NCBI GenBank assembly: GCA_029891385.1
Contig: CM057231.1
Coordinates: 70,008,476-70,072,475 of the forward strand
Source: Erythroxylum novogranatense
Lineage: Eukaryota > Streptophyta > Magnoliopsida > Malpighiales > Erythroxylaceae
DNA: 64,000 nucleotides
Reading direction: 5' to 3'
The notes beneath the pieces were generated by a model. That model did no database searches and was not told where the DNA came from. It was given only the letters and a program-made list of their open reading frames with translations. Of this stretch, positions 44,740-57,499 are shown in pieces. A program made the position numbers and the translations under genes. The stretch's first letter is position 1; every line of letters begins with the position of its first letter.

Positions 44740-47700
44740 TTGTGATATCGAGCCAGTACAATCTTACATGGGCTTTACGAAAAAAAATGGGTGTGTCTAG
44801 TTATGCGCATTTAAGATGTGTCACGGCAGATAGTGACAACTGATCCCCAGTGTCGTATATGAGTCGTATGTATAAATATGTCCCAGTCGTTTAAGCGGTT
44901 AGAAAAAGTGAGAAAAAGGATAATGTGTTAGAGTGTGATAAAAGGAAGAAATGGATATTGCAAAATAGGAAAAAGTGTATGGTTCGATCAGACAGACGAA
45001 AATTTAGTGTGCTGGTATTGATGGGTATATTGTGAAGTACAATATTGGAGTTAGATTGGGTATATCCTTGAATATGAATTTGAATAAAGATTATAGTTGG
45101 GAATGAATAGAAAATAGAAAAAAATAAGGATTGGTGATTTGGGTCAAAGTATATTAAGGCAAAATCAAGAATGATTTCACATCATGATCTTGATTTGAGT
45201 GTGGAAATATATGGGTATAATGCCATAATGAAAAAATTGAAATGTCGGATAATGAAATTGATAGATGAAAAAGTTGTTCGGGTTTAATTGATGCACTAAG
45301 TAAATGCACACACTTTATGGGAGCCTATGGTAAGTGAAAATGTTAGATTACAATTCTTTGAGTTAATGGATAATTGCTAGCGAATTCTTGTAAAATAATA
45401 ATAATTCTTTATGAGTTAGAATAAAAGCGAAAGTGCTTATCTTGATCAGTTGTATAGGAATAGAGATTGTATATGATCCTCACGGCGAGGCGGGTGTAAG
45501 CAGGAAGGTTCTTTGAGTAAGTGTCTATCGATAGTGGGATTACTATCACGGGTGAAATGATTAAGCATAAATGAATAATTTGTGTGATTATGATATAGGA
45601 AGAAATCGGTGGCCTATTACGTAAGCTCCGATTATAATGCGGTAGCTCAAGTTCAAAATGAGTGAGAGTAAGACATGAGAATCGATCAATTGAGAAAGAA
45701 GTGAGGCGATTAACGATGTTAGCATCGGTAATGAGCTTGAGGAAATAAAATGAGGACTTGAATATAGTAAGGTCCCCATGATCGAAATTGGTACCAAAAG
45801 AGAATGGTTATCGAAATTAAATGCAATTAAGGTGTTTTAGCGGTATGGGCTATTAACGGGCAAATTGATGGGAATATAGAGATATATTGTCGGATAAGAT
45901 GTGATGATTATGGTGATGTATGGCGAGATAATAGAGGAAAAGAAATTGTTTAAGTGCTCTTGATTTATCTTAAGTGATGTATCAAGAGTAACGATGTATA
46001 TTACATCTGGCGACTCTAGCGTAAGAGCTAAACTAAGTTCTTGAAAAAAAGGGTACATTATGTTAATGAGATGGTTACGATTATGTAAGAGAATCTGCAT
46101 ATTAAGGCAATATTTATTTGTGAATTTGATAAAAAAATTTGTGTATATTTTGTGTAATTATGTTTTGAAAGCACGAGGTCGATATAACGATTGTTTATTC
46201 AAGTCGTGGTGATCTATCATGAATAAATTAAGTTATGTGTGGAGAAATGAAGGTAAGGAACATGTGCGAGAATATGTTATGATGAGACAAATTATCGAAA
46301 ATTGTTCCTCATTGGAGGCGTTCGATAATTAAAAGTTACATGAATCAACTATGGAGTGCGGAAAGGAACATGTCTCGATTGTGTTGCGATGGATAATAGA
46401 TATAAGCATAAGAAATAGATACATTGGTATAGGTGAGGAGATTGGTTATCATGCAAGTTTCATAAGAGTGAAATAAGGGATGAATGAGTATCACGAACAT
46501 GGGATATTGGGAGAATTAATTAAGATATAGGTATTGATAAAATGTGAAAGTTCAAAAGATATGTGTATGCGAATTTGGAATTAATGAGAACTAATGGAAT
46601 CTTGGATGCGTTCATAAATTGTTAAAGATTTTCTAGTTTTAGCAAATCGGCGAGAATAATTGAGGAAAACATGTGAATGTTAGGACTAATGATCATAAAG
46701 GAGACATGTGAAGAATTTACTATCTAGATTGAAGTGTTCGATAAAGGTTCTAATGTGATTTATGGAAATTGGATAAAGTGATGTTATGCACTTTGGGACA
46801 AATATGATTCCATAGGCGGTATTATGATTGATGATTTGAAATTTGTTATATTGAGTGTGGCCTAAAGCTTGGAGACATAAATAAATGCGAAATAGTTTGG
46901 AGATGTCTATGAATATGCAAATCGATAACTATTGAGTTATGTCGTGCAGTTGAATGATGTGAAAAGGATTGGTGGTTGATTACTCCAAACTAAGCTAATG
47001 GTGCAATTCAAGAATTAAAAAAATTTCAATTGCAGAAAAAATCAAAGGTTGGGCAATAAAGTGATCAAATCGGTGTATTATTAGTGGTAATAGTCGAGCC
47101 CGATAAAAAGGGGCAAAAGAAAGTATTATTAGCTATAGGAATTTCAAAGGTGGTGTGCATCAAAGCGGATTGGCAAAACCGAAGTGAGGATGTAGAAATT
47201 GTAAACCGTATCAAAGAAGCTGTTGAGGAAAGTGATAGGTATAGTTCAAATTAAAAATATGGGTGAAACTCATTACGAGGCTGTTAGTGAAAGCGTAAGG
47301 AATGATTGAAGCTTTATGTTCTAGCAAGAGTGTATTGAAAGAGTAATTGAAAGGTTAGAATGAGAAATTAAATGATTATAAGTGAATGGTTAGAAAAGCA
47401 CAAGAAACAATCGAAGTGTTATGTTCTAGTAAAAGTATTGTGGAAAAGCAATTGATGGTATAGTACAGCAAAGTGAGCGATGACATGTGTGATTAACCAG
47501 CGGTATTTTGGATTGATGTATAGTCTGAAGGGATTATGGCATGACAATCATTATATTGGTGTCACCATGCGAAAAGTGTATCTGGGGTCTTTATTATGTG
47601 ATCGAGCAATAAAGGGATAGGTTCGATAATTTCTGATGGTGACATTAAATTGAATTGATTCACAGGGTTATAAATCTCGTGAGATTTGTGTTTTGATAAT

Positions 47701-48071
47701 AACGGATTACGATAGCGATAAATGAAATAGATGGAAATAAAGGTGTAGTTAAGAAAAATTGAATTAGTGAGGTGGCCTCCATACGATTGTGGTGTGAATA
47801 GAACTATGGATTGGCAAGTTAGGCTAAAACTTAAAAGATGATTGGATTCACAAAGTGTTTCATAGATATTGTTGAATCGATATATATGTTATTGAGATTG
47901 AAAGTGGCGAATTATGCGTAATCATGGAAAGAAGTTTGAGATTGTTTTGATCTCTGTTCATTGACAGAATTTGGTGGGTGTAGTGAAATCGATGGAAAAC
48001 ATAGGGTGTTAATCGAAAAGACTCCCTACCTTCGATAAATCGTATATGAAATTTCGAGGCGAAATTTTTAT
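44740..48071 (+). mobile_element. Non-coding internal domain of the LARD-like element
   Basis: A degraded primer site (TGATATCGAGCCAGT, compare TGGTATCAGAGCC) overlaps a GCC-A-GTA..TAC-A-TGGGC hairpin at 44752-44773. The following 3.3 kb has no reading frame over about 90 codons and no gag or pol motif on either strand. Its first 120 bases resemble the complement of 660-780. Just before the polypurine tract is GAAATTTCGAGGCGAAATTT, like the phrase at 13905-13930 and like sequence that follows pol in chromodomain gypsy elements. Confidence 0.75.
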
Positions 48072-48082
48072 TAGGAGGAGAA
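48072..48082 (+). promoter_or_regulatory. Polypurine tract of the LARD-like element
   Basis: TAGGAGGAGAA directly precedes the LTR start TGTAACATCC at 48083. Confidence 0.85.
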
Positions 48083-49529
48083 TGTAACATCCATCTCCGA
48101 TGGGAAGGATATTTAGTAAATTGGGATGAGGGGCGGGTTAGGAGTATTAAATTATAACTTCGGCATGAACATATGTCATGCAGCCTCTATAAATGGTGAG
48201 TTTTGCACGGGCATATAGTCATACATGCATTCATGACATTTTTACCTAAGTGTCTAATTGTGATCTTTTGTGAAATTGGTGTGATAATGGGATTTGGAAA
48301 AATTATTTGGAGTGTGTCATAGAGTGTTTTACATTTTAGGGATTTATAGAATTTTACGGAATTATCGGAGAAAATTTCAGGCCAAGCAAAATCGCAGGTA
48401 CATGGCCTAAAAGTGTTTTGGAGTGAAAGTGTGGTTTCGTGTTTGAAAATTATTTGGAGTGGACTATCTTATGTTTTACAATTTTGGGCAATTTAGGTAA
48501 TTTTCAAAAAATGGTTGGGGTTCTTGCGGATGAAAAATTCAACAGGTGTTGAGTGAAATTTGTTTTGTCTTTGAAAGGGACTGCCAAATGGCATGAGATT
48601 AGTGGATAAATGATGTTAGGAATTATTCTAAAGCCATGATTAGAGATTAATTGGGATTAATACTTAATTAACTAGGATTACTTGATTTTGTCTTATCTTA
48701 TTTTAAAAAGCCAAGTGTCCTTATCATTTATTAACTTTGTCTCCTTATATTCATCACCTCGACACTCTTCATGTTTGAAGTCAACAAATTTCTTTTAAAG
48801 ATCAATTATGCTTGAGTTATCTTGTCATTTCTGACTCTTCCTTTAAAACAAAACAAAAGTGAAAGTGGTTTATTCCTCCTCTCATCCTCTCATCAAAACT
48901 TGCCATTTCTTCTCCTTGACTATTTCTTTTTTTCTCCCATATAAGTTCCATTTGTTAATTGCTTGCTTCTTCCTCCTTCTCATGTAAAGCTAGTTGACAC
49001 CTTGAGTTGATGATGGTCTTTGTTATGCTTATGGAAACCGTGGGTGAGGTATTAAGGTAGGAAGTGTGGAGAGGTTTATAGACTTGGATATTGAGAACTT
49101 GCAACTTGATTAAGGTAAGAGTTATATTTGCTTTCCTTCTTTTGGTAGTTAGAAGCATGCATGGGAATCCTTTGAGCATTTATTTGATAATGAAAGTGGT
49201 AGGTTTGAATGGGTTTAATGCATGCTTGAGTGAGGGAAGAGGATAGAGTAGTGGAAGCTTGTGAATTTACATGTTGTTAATGATGTTATGATGTTAGATA
49301 AATGTAAATAAAGTATGGAAGTGGTGTTGTGAGGGTGCTGCCAACTTTTGTATAATCATATAAGTATATGTTGTGATGAATTTGTGGTTGAATTAGAGGT
49401 ATAAATGGGTGCTTAGTGATGTGTTATTGATGTTAGAAGTGATAGGAGTTAGGTTGTAGTTGAAAAGCTGGAAAATGCAATTTGACCTATTGTAATGTTT
49501 TGATCATAACTAATTGTGTAAGTGAGCAA

Positions 49530-50560
49530 ATGAGGTGAGGTTGGTGCCCAATGAAACTTTGGGATGTTGGCTACAATTTTGTGTGAAATAGGTGTTGTTA
49601 AATTGTAATGCTAGAAGGTCGAAATTTTGCATGGAAAGTTACTGTTTTATTGCCTATGAACAGTACCCGAAGTTATGACCTGATTACTTTGTTGATTTTC
49701 TAAATTAATTGGTATGGAACTAGGAAAATGGTCTTCATGGAAGTTGTAGCATATTGAGTTAGCTTTCCATTGCCACTGATCTTGCTAATTTTCGAGTTGT
49801 ATATTGGGAGATATGAACTGATTCCTATGGACTGGTTTTGGGCATGTTGATGAAACCTAGCTTAAGTGTTGATTTTGTGAGCTTTCTGCTTGGGAGCAAT
49901 TTTACCAATTTTTGTGGACTGAATTGGTGTGAGTGATCTTCTGCAAAGTTGAAGAGGAAGAAATTATCTTGAAAATGAGATATGGCATATAATTTTTAGA
50001 GGTCAGAGTTGGGAGTTATGATTTTGCAAAAACTGATCCTGCATTAGGTTAGGAATTGCTGATCATGGCAGTAACTTCCATAACAGTTTTGAAATTGTTA
50101 AAAATCGAATTGGAGTTTGTGTTCTTCATGAAAATTGAAGTTTGAGATCTTATCTTTTCAGGGATATAAGGTAATGATTTTTGTGACATTTGTGCTAAGA
50201 GAATTACTGTTTGAAACATCACTGTCCAGATTGGTTGATTTCAGAGGGCTGATGCTTTGGTGAATTGTTTGACCTAGTTAGTAAGTAAATTTGATTTTGA
50301 GTTGTTCATGAAAGTTGGAGATAACATTGTGAACTTACTGAGAATATTTATTGTGTTATTTTGACTGAGGAAATGAGTAGTTACTGAATTTGCAAAGTAT
50401 TGCACTGTTTGAGAGGTTTTGTGTAGACAGTAGCTTTGATGGGATATTTGACACCCTTAGGGTGAAATTGATTTTATGGTCTTCATGAGAATGGTAGAGC
50501 TTTTCATTATCTTTCCAACAAGCTATGGTTTGTATTTTTCCGATTTGTGTGCTAAAATTA
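49530..50560 (+). repeat. Degenerate ~180 bp modules in the 3' LTR
   Basis: Counterpart of 41840-42880, nearly unchanged. Confidence 0.55.
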
Positions 50561-50629
50561 TTGTTGTTGGAAATTGGATTGGAAATAGGAAAAAAAAGGG
50601 AATGAAGTGAGGTTGAACCTCATTTGGAT

Positions 50630-50740
50630 CATGACGCCTCGCCCTCATGGCGAGATCGGTTAGTCGATCGCGGCGACTCCTCGCCCTCGCGACAAAAGAA
50701 ATGAAGTCGACCTCGAGGCGACATATCGCCCAGGCGTGCC
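50630..50740 (+). repeat. GGCGA/TCGCC palindrome cluster, 3' LTR copy
   Basis: Same arrangement as 42935-43040, directly before TATATATATA (50741-50750), but with several deleted or changed bases in the palindromes. Confidence 0.65.
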
Positions 50741-51604
50741 TATATATATATCTTTATTTTTATTTTTTTATTAGTTGGCCTAATTGTTTCTTTTGTCAAT
50801 TTCTTTTCCGTCAAACGTCCGATTGACCTGATTCTTGAGGCATCGGATTAGTTGAATATTTAATTTCATTTTGTGAAAAATTGGGAATTTTGGACGGAAA
50901 TTGGCGGGACCGAGTAGCGGGCCTTTAATCCTTTTTTTGTTTAATTGGGGACCTATAGAGGTCCGAATTGCATGCCGTCGGCGCCAATAGGTTTTAATTT
51001 TAGGCGGATTTTATTATGGGAAAATTTGGATTTAGGGCGAAAAATTCATGAACATGCATATTTCACCTACATGTGCACAAATTGCATCTGTAGTGACTCG
51101 TTCTTTCTCTGTTTCTTATAGAGGCCCAGTGGGCGTCGTCGGAGACCGACGGTGAAACTTCCGACATTAGCTTCGGAGTAATAGTTGAGTAACCTAGTTG
51201 GTTCCTCAACCTTTATGTGTTAAGATTTTGCAATTATGCCATGTGGAGATAATGGGGGGGTTTATGTGTGTTTGATTTTGATTGATTTGGACCATAGGTG
51301 TACGAAATATTTGGAAACTTGTTATTGAAGTGCTATTTGTGTGTACTGTTTGTGAATAAGTACATTGGAGATCTCGGACTAAAGGTCCGAGGAATGGGAA
51401 ATAAATATTGAAGTGTTAAAATTATACATTTTGATACATTGGATGTGACTTTTAATATGATATGGTAGGATGCAATAAATTGTAAATGTATAGGGTGAAA
51501 CACGGACGAAGGTCGAAGAAATGAAAATTGGTCACGAACTATAATCGATTGTAAATGGGAATTAGAGCATATGCATTCATGCATAATGGCATGATCGAGA
51601 TAAA

Positions 51605-51806
51605 AGCGATTGTGGCCGGAAGAGCAACGTATCGGGGCATATCATGCCCAGCGTATATGAGCTTTATTTCAGCGCACGAGACCTCGGGTCCAGCGTATTG
51701 AGCCTCGGGCTCGATGTATCGAGCTTCAAGCCCGATGTTTTCGAGCCAGCGGCTCAGCGCAATGTGCCCATCATTTGGGACGGTTTGGTAGCAGTCCTGA
51801 ACAACG
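51605..51806 (+). repeat. Hairpin-array module, 3' LTR copy
   Basis: GAGCC-TC-GGGCTC and GAGCC-AGC-GGCTC are intact here. The CGGAC-TAAAG-GTCCG hairpin upstream (about 51376) and AAGGCAATCGCCTT (51871-51884) downstream are also intact. Confidence 0.55.
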
Positions 51807-52444
51807 TAATGAAAATGGAAAGGGTCTCATGTGCATTGCATATATGGTATGATTAAATGTGGGTATATGAAAGGCAATCGCCTTACATTTGTGAATTGTG
51901 ATTGTATGTGATAATTGGTAAATTGTGTGTTTATGCATGAATTGGGTGAACCATCGATGATGGTTTCTCATTTGATTCATAAACTCACCCACATTGCATC
52001 TATTTTTCAGAAATGGAAGTACCCGTTGGACACACAGAGATCATTATCTTCTAACAAGCGAATGTGGTTGGGATCGGTCGTCGTCCGTATCTGCATTAGT
52101 GTATTCATTTGGTATTTAGTAGGCCCAATTGTTTACATGTAATTATATAGAAATGGCGAGCACTAATGAGTGCTAATAATGAGTGAAATTGTTTTATCGG
52201 TGAAATGGTTTAATATTTGAAAATGTTTTGTTATAATTGGGCCAAGTCAATGATTGCTTTACTGCTCTCTTTGTTTTGAAAGAAAAGATAATGTCATCGC
52301 ACTCTAATGTTTTCAAAGAAAAAAAAATGTCATACGATTTTTGGTTAACAAGGTAATGATCTGTTCTAATCGCCACCCTCATGGTCACGGGCTCGGATAT
52401 CACCATGGATATCGGGTTCGGTCTCGTCGGGAGTAAGTGCTACA

Positions 52445-53060
52445 TTGATCAACAACCACAATTTCTTTTTGTTCATGGAATATAGTAGTTTGTCTACTCC
52501 GCTCATTCGTCTATAAATAGTTGTTACTATCCACCTCCTTTATTAATTTTTCACTTCATTAACAGTCTTCCTCATCAATGATCCTTCTGAAGCTGCATCA
52601 ATTATGCCTCTCATATGCGAGATAACTCTATTATAGAACGTTTGTAACAAAAATTCCTTGGGTAAGTTGGGATGTGGGCATTTCCATTACAAATCCTTGT
52701 ATCATTCTCACACTTCGTAGATCAATTCCCCATCAACTTGTTGGAAGTTAGTGATTTCCTTTATGGTTTTAATGGTCTTAGTCAGGGTAAAATATTTATC
52801 TGAAAAAATGTGGACTAATTGATCCCAAGTGGTAACATTGGCTGGGTTAAGGGAGTAATACCAAGCCTTTGCTCTATCTCTAAGGGTAAAAGGAAAGAGC
52901 CTAATTCTAATTGCATACTCCGACATCTGATGGTACCTAAAGGTATCACAAATTTCTAAGAAGTTCACTATGTGCACGTTGGGGTCTTTGTTTGCTAGTC
53001 CATAAAATTACACGTTTTGTTGAAGCATGTTCAAAAGAGCTGGTTTAATTTCAAATGATG
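52445..53060 (-). pseudogene. Athila-like gag, capsid part
   Basis: 52708-52977 encodes HIVNFLEICDTFRYHQMSEY, IRLRLFPFTLRDRAKAWYYS and TTWDQLVHIFSDKYF, the retrotransposon gag domain with the usual RDRAKAWYYSL motif. Downstream, about 52550-52660, are LLQTFYN and MRGIIDAASEG pieces. Cut at 52445 by the LARD and frameshifted near 52690. Confidence 0.85.
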
Positions 53061-53246
53061 CAGCTTGTATTGGTGGTCTAGCTACTCCTTGATTAACCAT
53101 ATTGAACCATGGTCTCATAAAGTCCATAAGGGACCTCTGTTGTCGTCTTTATTTTGCTCTCTAGTCCAAATCTTACTAAAATTCCTTGACCATTGTTATC
53201 TTCGCGATTTCTTCTTCGTTACATCGAGCTTTTCTAATAGTTCATT
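53061..53246 (-). mobile_element. Athila-like 5' leader and gag start, first part
   Basis: Contains the eroded N-terminal gag; the leader continues at 61386. The last five bases, TCATT (53242-53246), are repeated at 61386-61390 and are the target duplication of the solo LTR. Confidence 0.55.
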
Positions 53247-53894
53247 TGACACGACCCGCCTTTTTGGACCATGTTGGCACTAGGGAATGGGTAGGTTTAA
53301 TGCCACCAAAACCCGTAGTAAGCCTAACTTTTCTATATTCTACAAAAATCCGGCATGACCCATTAATTTATATGATTAATCCTTATACCTGCTTAATAGG
53401 TTGTAAGAAGCAAGGATCCCAATCTGCAATTCTCACGTACATTATCTACTTATAATCAACCAATCTATGATCACTTATATCATCCATCGACATCATTCTC
53501 GATAACATAGCATATCCATACATGTTTTATGTACATATGATTATGAAAACCATGGAGCATTAAAAACATCTGCACTAAACATCATGCCAAAACATTACTT
53601 ATGCCTTATCAAGCGAGTCTCAAAAGACTTGGATTTCTCTCTTGTCCGATCTGCTAATCTCACGAAATGATGATAGTAAGGTGTGAGTCTACAACATGAC
53701 TTCGATGAGATATAAACATACTACCATGCTTGTGAGGCTAGATAACACTGAGGCTAGCTTCACAAGAATAGTGCGAGGCATTCTAAGCATCAATACATGA
53801 TCAATATAATGAGCAGGTAGTAATATCAAATCGGCGATCATATGAATATCAATGATAAAGCTCAATATGAATTGTTCAAATAAAACATGAATCG

Positions 53895-54015
53895 GGTTAC
53901 GGGTTCTTTTCTTTTACGGGTTCTTTCTAAATTACGGTTTCTATAGGATTCTTAATTACGAGCTTTCTCATTTACGAGTTACGATTCTTTCTAAATTAAA
54001 GTTCTTAGGAAGAGC
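53895..54015. repeat. Short diverged tandem repeats
   Basis: Phrases like TTACGGGTTCTTTC and TTCTTTCTAAATTACGG recur about six times at 15-25 base intervals within the solo LTR. Confidence 0.6.
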
Positions 54016-54539
54016 AGAGGCATGCTAGTATGACATATCTCCCTTTTACGATTCTAGACAAGTTGGCTAACCTTGCCCCTAGAGGCTCCCCTCTCCGGTG
54101 AGACCGGATCTAACCCATCATCGGCGGGTTATCTATGTGCACATAGTCGATAATTTACCTTATCAAGCTGGGTATACGTGAACTCATCAATCATGGTTAA
54201 CAAGAAAACGTGATTCATCAAAGAATCGTATTTCAATAGGTTCAACACATATAAGGAACGAAAGATGCAAAAATTTGAAATCATCTGGTCAATCAAGCAC
54301 AACATGCTAGACTCAACTACATGGAGTCATATGTCAAATAATTCATATGGATTTGAGAACAATTCAACAAGCCGCAAGATAAAGAAAGGATTACTACACA
54401 AGTATAGTAGCATGATTATACTCACCTCAACTATCATGAATGGTTACGATTTCTTTTCTAATTTTCTTGAACTTGAGAAGTATTGGGTACAACTTCTAGT
54501 TTTATTCCTTGTCCACTTTCACAAGATATTGGGTAACAT

Positions 54540-54944
54540 TGACACAGCGGAAGTAATTAGGTAGAGATTTTAGGTTAATCTCAGAACCAAATCTAAGCAT
54601 AAAACTTAGGATTTAATAAGCAAGAAAAGACACTCTCTCAGAAGAATTTCTGCATAAGCTTTATTAGAAATAATGTCAGTTTTGGCTGGCTAAAACATAA
54701 GTTAAGCCTCCCTTTTATAGCCCTAACTATGGTATATAAGAGTCCTAATTCTAATGTGAAAAGGATTGATTGGAATCCTTTTCTAAAGCTAACTTATTTC
54801 TTTTCTTCTTTGAACGAAAACCATCTAACTAGGAAACTTAAAATAAAATAAAACAAACAAATCCTAATGGATATAGGAATCATAACAAATCCTTATCCTA
54901 ATGGGTATATGATAACATATCCTTATGGATTTAATCCTTTATTA
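54540..54944 (-). mobile_element. 3' LTR of the 5.5 kb gypsy element
   Basis: 405 bp. On the minus strand it begins TAATAAAGGATT and ends CCGCTGTGTCA. The first dinucleotide is TA rather than TG in both LTRs. A polypurine tract AAGTGGAGGGGAC lies at 54945-54957. Confidence 0.9.
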
Positions 54945-54957
54945 GTCCCCTCCACTT

Positions 54958-56260
54958 GAAAAGAAATCGACCTCGAGTTGTCATTAGGATAGAGCTCTTA
55001 TTCTCCATGAAAATCATAGATATCAGCAACATTAAAAGTCTTTGAAATTCCCATCTCTTCAGGCAGATCGATAACATAAGCTTTGTCGTTGATTTTATGG
55101 AGTATCTCATAAGGACCATATTTCTTTGGCTTCAATTTGTTGTAGGTTTCAACAGGGAATCTTTCTTTCCTTAAGAAAATCATCACTTTGTCACCTTCTT
55201 GGAAAGTTTTAAACCTCCTGTGTTTGTCGGTTTGTTCTTTATATTTGGCGTTAGTCCTTTCAAGTCTCTCTCGAACCTCCTCTTGCACATTCTTCACTTG
55301 TTTGGGCATATTTTCAACTGCTATGCTTGAATTTGGTAACTTCGGAAGTTTTATCAGATCAACAGTATTCTTTGGAACTTTCAAGTATACCAAGGAAAAT
55401 GGTGATCTACCAATAGCACTATGGACAACACTATTATAGGCAAACTCACTTGAGCTGAGCTAAATCCATTGCTTAGGCTTGTCTCCACAAATACTCCTCG
55501 ATAGATTTCCCGAGTCTATTAAGTGACTCGGTCGACCATCTGTTTGTGGATGGCGGTCTTCTTGAAGTTTAAAAAGTATCAAACATCCTCCACAAAGTCC
55601 TCAAAGTGACTAAGAAACTTCGTATCTCGATCAGATGTAATGGATTTAGGAATTCCATGCAATCTTACCACTTCTTTAAAGAATAGTCTAGCCACATTAG
55701 ATGCATCGGCAGTCTTCCTACATGCAATGAAATGCGCCATCTTGGAAAATCTATCAACCACTACAAAAATAGAATTGACTCCCTTTGTGTTCTAGGTAGT
55801 CGAGGACAAAGTCCATAGACAAGTCCTCCCAAATATCTTCGGGATAGGGAGTGGCATATACAACCACATATGCAGGAACTTCTTTTAGCGATCGACAAAC
55901 ATAGCACCTTGTCACAAAGTTTCTAACATCTTTCTTCAAGCGAGGCCGGTAGAATCTTTCTTGAAGACTAGTAATGGTCTTGTCCCTTCCCATGTGACCG
56001 CTAATCCTCCACTATGCATCACGAATCAACTTTTCTCTAAGAGAAGTATGAGAAAACAAAGTTGGTTCTGTGGAAAGAAAACCATTAGTAATGTGGAACT
56101 CACTAGCAGGTTGCTTTTGAACACACTTTAACCACTTGTCCTTGAAGTCTTCATCATCCTCATAAAGCTCCTTTAAAGCTTCAAATCCAACAACCTCTTG
56201 GGACACAGTAGAAAGCAATACTGTCCTCCTACTAAGTGCATCGACCACCTTGTTAGTCAC
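54958..56260 (-). pseudogene. Gypsy integrase
   Basis: Zinc finger with RFYRPRLKKDVRNFVTRC and CRS (55754-55993), core with [14 protein letters not shown] and [15 protein letters not shown] (55579-55761), and C-terminal GPY/F-type region with [18 protein letters not shown] and [11 protein letters not shown] (54998-55393). It lacks the EATWETEE chromodomain tail of the element at 23853. Split by frameshifts and a region of missing frame near 55440-55580. Confidence 0.85.
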
Positions 56261-56941
56261 GCCAGTTTATGTTTAATAACAAAGGAAATTTTGTAAGAAA
56301 GTAGTCCATCGGCATGCATATTACTCAAGTGCTTTTGAATTTTAGAAACTTTAGAGCTTGATGATCGATGTAAAGAATGAACTCTCTTTGAATCGGATAG
56401 TGTTCCCAATGTTTCAATGTTCTCATGGCGCATAAAATTCACGATCATAGGTACTCCATCTTTCCTTGTATCGTTAAGCTTCTCACTAAAGAAAGCTATA
56501 AATCGGCCTTCTTGAGATAAAACGGCTCCAATACCTCTGCACATGCATCACACTCGACCTCAAAAAGCTTGTCGAAGTCAGGTAAGGCTAGGATAGGAGT
56601 AGTCTTTGAGTTTTCCTTAATCAAAGCAAAACTTTTACCGACTTCATCATTCAATCAAATTTTCCTTCTTCATGCATTACGTGATAGGGCCATAATTGAG
56701 CTGAAGTTTCTAATGAACCTCCTGTAGAAAGTAGCTAGCCCGTGGAAAGATCGAACCTCGCTAACATTCTTAGGGGTAGGCCATTCACGAATTGCCTTCA
56801 CCTTTTCTTCATCCACATGAATTCCTTGAGAACTAACCACGTATCCCGAGAATAGTAGCTTGCTAGTCAAGAAACGCACTTCTTCAAGTTTAGGTAAAGC
56901 TTATTATCTTTGTAAAGCAGACAAGACTCTCCTCGAATGTA
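56261..56941 (-). pseudogene. Gypsy RT thumb and RNase H
   Basis: [36 protein letters not shown] and [17 protein letters not shown] (56670-56879) are the RT connection; [20 protein letters not shown] (56257-56544) begins RNase H. Frameshifts follow, and the AVLSR-like end (VDALSRR) is near 56230. Confidence 0.8.
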
Positions 56942-57499
56942 CTAGATTCTCTTGATTGTTTTGCTATAGACAAGGATATCATCAAAATAAACAACTACGA
57001 ACTTTCCATTAAAAGGTCTACACACTTGGTTCATGAGTCTCATAAAAGTGCTAGGGGCATTGGACAACCCAAAGGGCATGACTAGCCACTCATACAACCC
57101 CTCTTTCGTTTTAAATGCAGTCTTCCACTCATCCCCAGGTCTGATTCGGATTTGGTGATAACCACTTTTCAAGTCAAGTTTAGAGAATACTTGAGAACCG
57201 CAGAGTTGATCAAGTTTGTCATTCAATCTGGGAATAGGAAATCGATATCTTACGGTGATTTTGTTGATGGCTCTACTGTCAACACACATTCTCTATGATC
57301 CATCCTTCTTGGGTGTCAAAAGTGCGGGAACAGCACAAGGACTCATGCTTTCTCGGATCAAGCCCTTTTTCATCAATTCTTCCACTTGTTCTCTTAGAAT
57401 ATCAGCTTCTTTAGGGTTCATTCTATAATAGGGAAGATTAGGAAGCTTAGCTCCAGGTATTAGATCAATGTGATGTTGAATATCTCTCATAGGAGGCAA
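56942..57499 (-). pseudogene. Gypsy reverse transcriptase palm
   Basis: [60 protein letters not shown] and YFDDILVYS are all present; the catalytic YFDD box is intact. A TAG after KKDGS replaces the usual tryptophan codon and breaks the frame. Confidence 0.9.

Larger units (their letters stand above)
40384..52444 (+). mobile_element. Complete 12 kb LARD-like retrotransposon
   Basis: Two 4.36 kb LTRs (40384-44739, 48083-52444) bracket 3.34 kb of non-coding sequence with a primer site (44741-44757) and a polypurine tract (48072-48082). TTGA flanks both sides (40380-40383 and 52445-52448). Inserted in Athila gag. Size, long LTRs and lack of genes match the LARD class described in grasses (for example Sukkula). 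It must be moved by proteins from another element; the gypsy at 21344-25987 has a related LTR design and is a plausible type of helper. The LTRs differ by few bases, so insertion is fairly recent. Confidence 0.85.
48083..52444 (+). mobile_element. 3' LTR of the LARD-like element
   Basis: TGTAACATCCATCTCC to TAAGTGCTACA, 4362 bp, very similar to 40384-44739. Differences are mostly single-base length changes and cluster in GC-rich patches (48170-48260, 50630-50740, 50940-51010, 51600-51790). The donor reads TTGAGT instead of GTGAGT, while the acceptor TATTTTTCAG (ending 52010) is better than in the 5' LTR. Confidence 0.85.
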
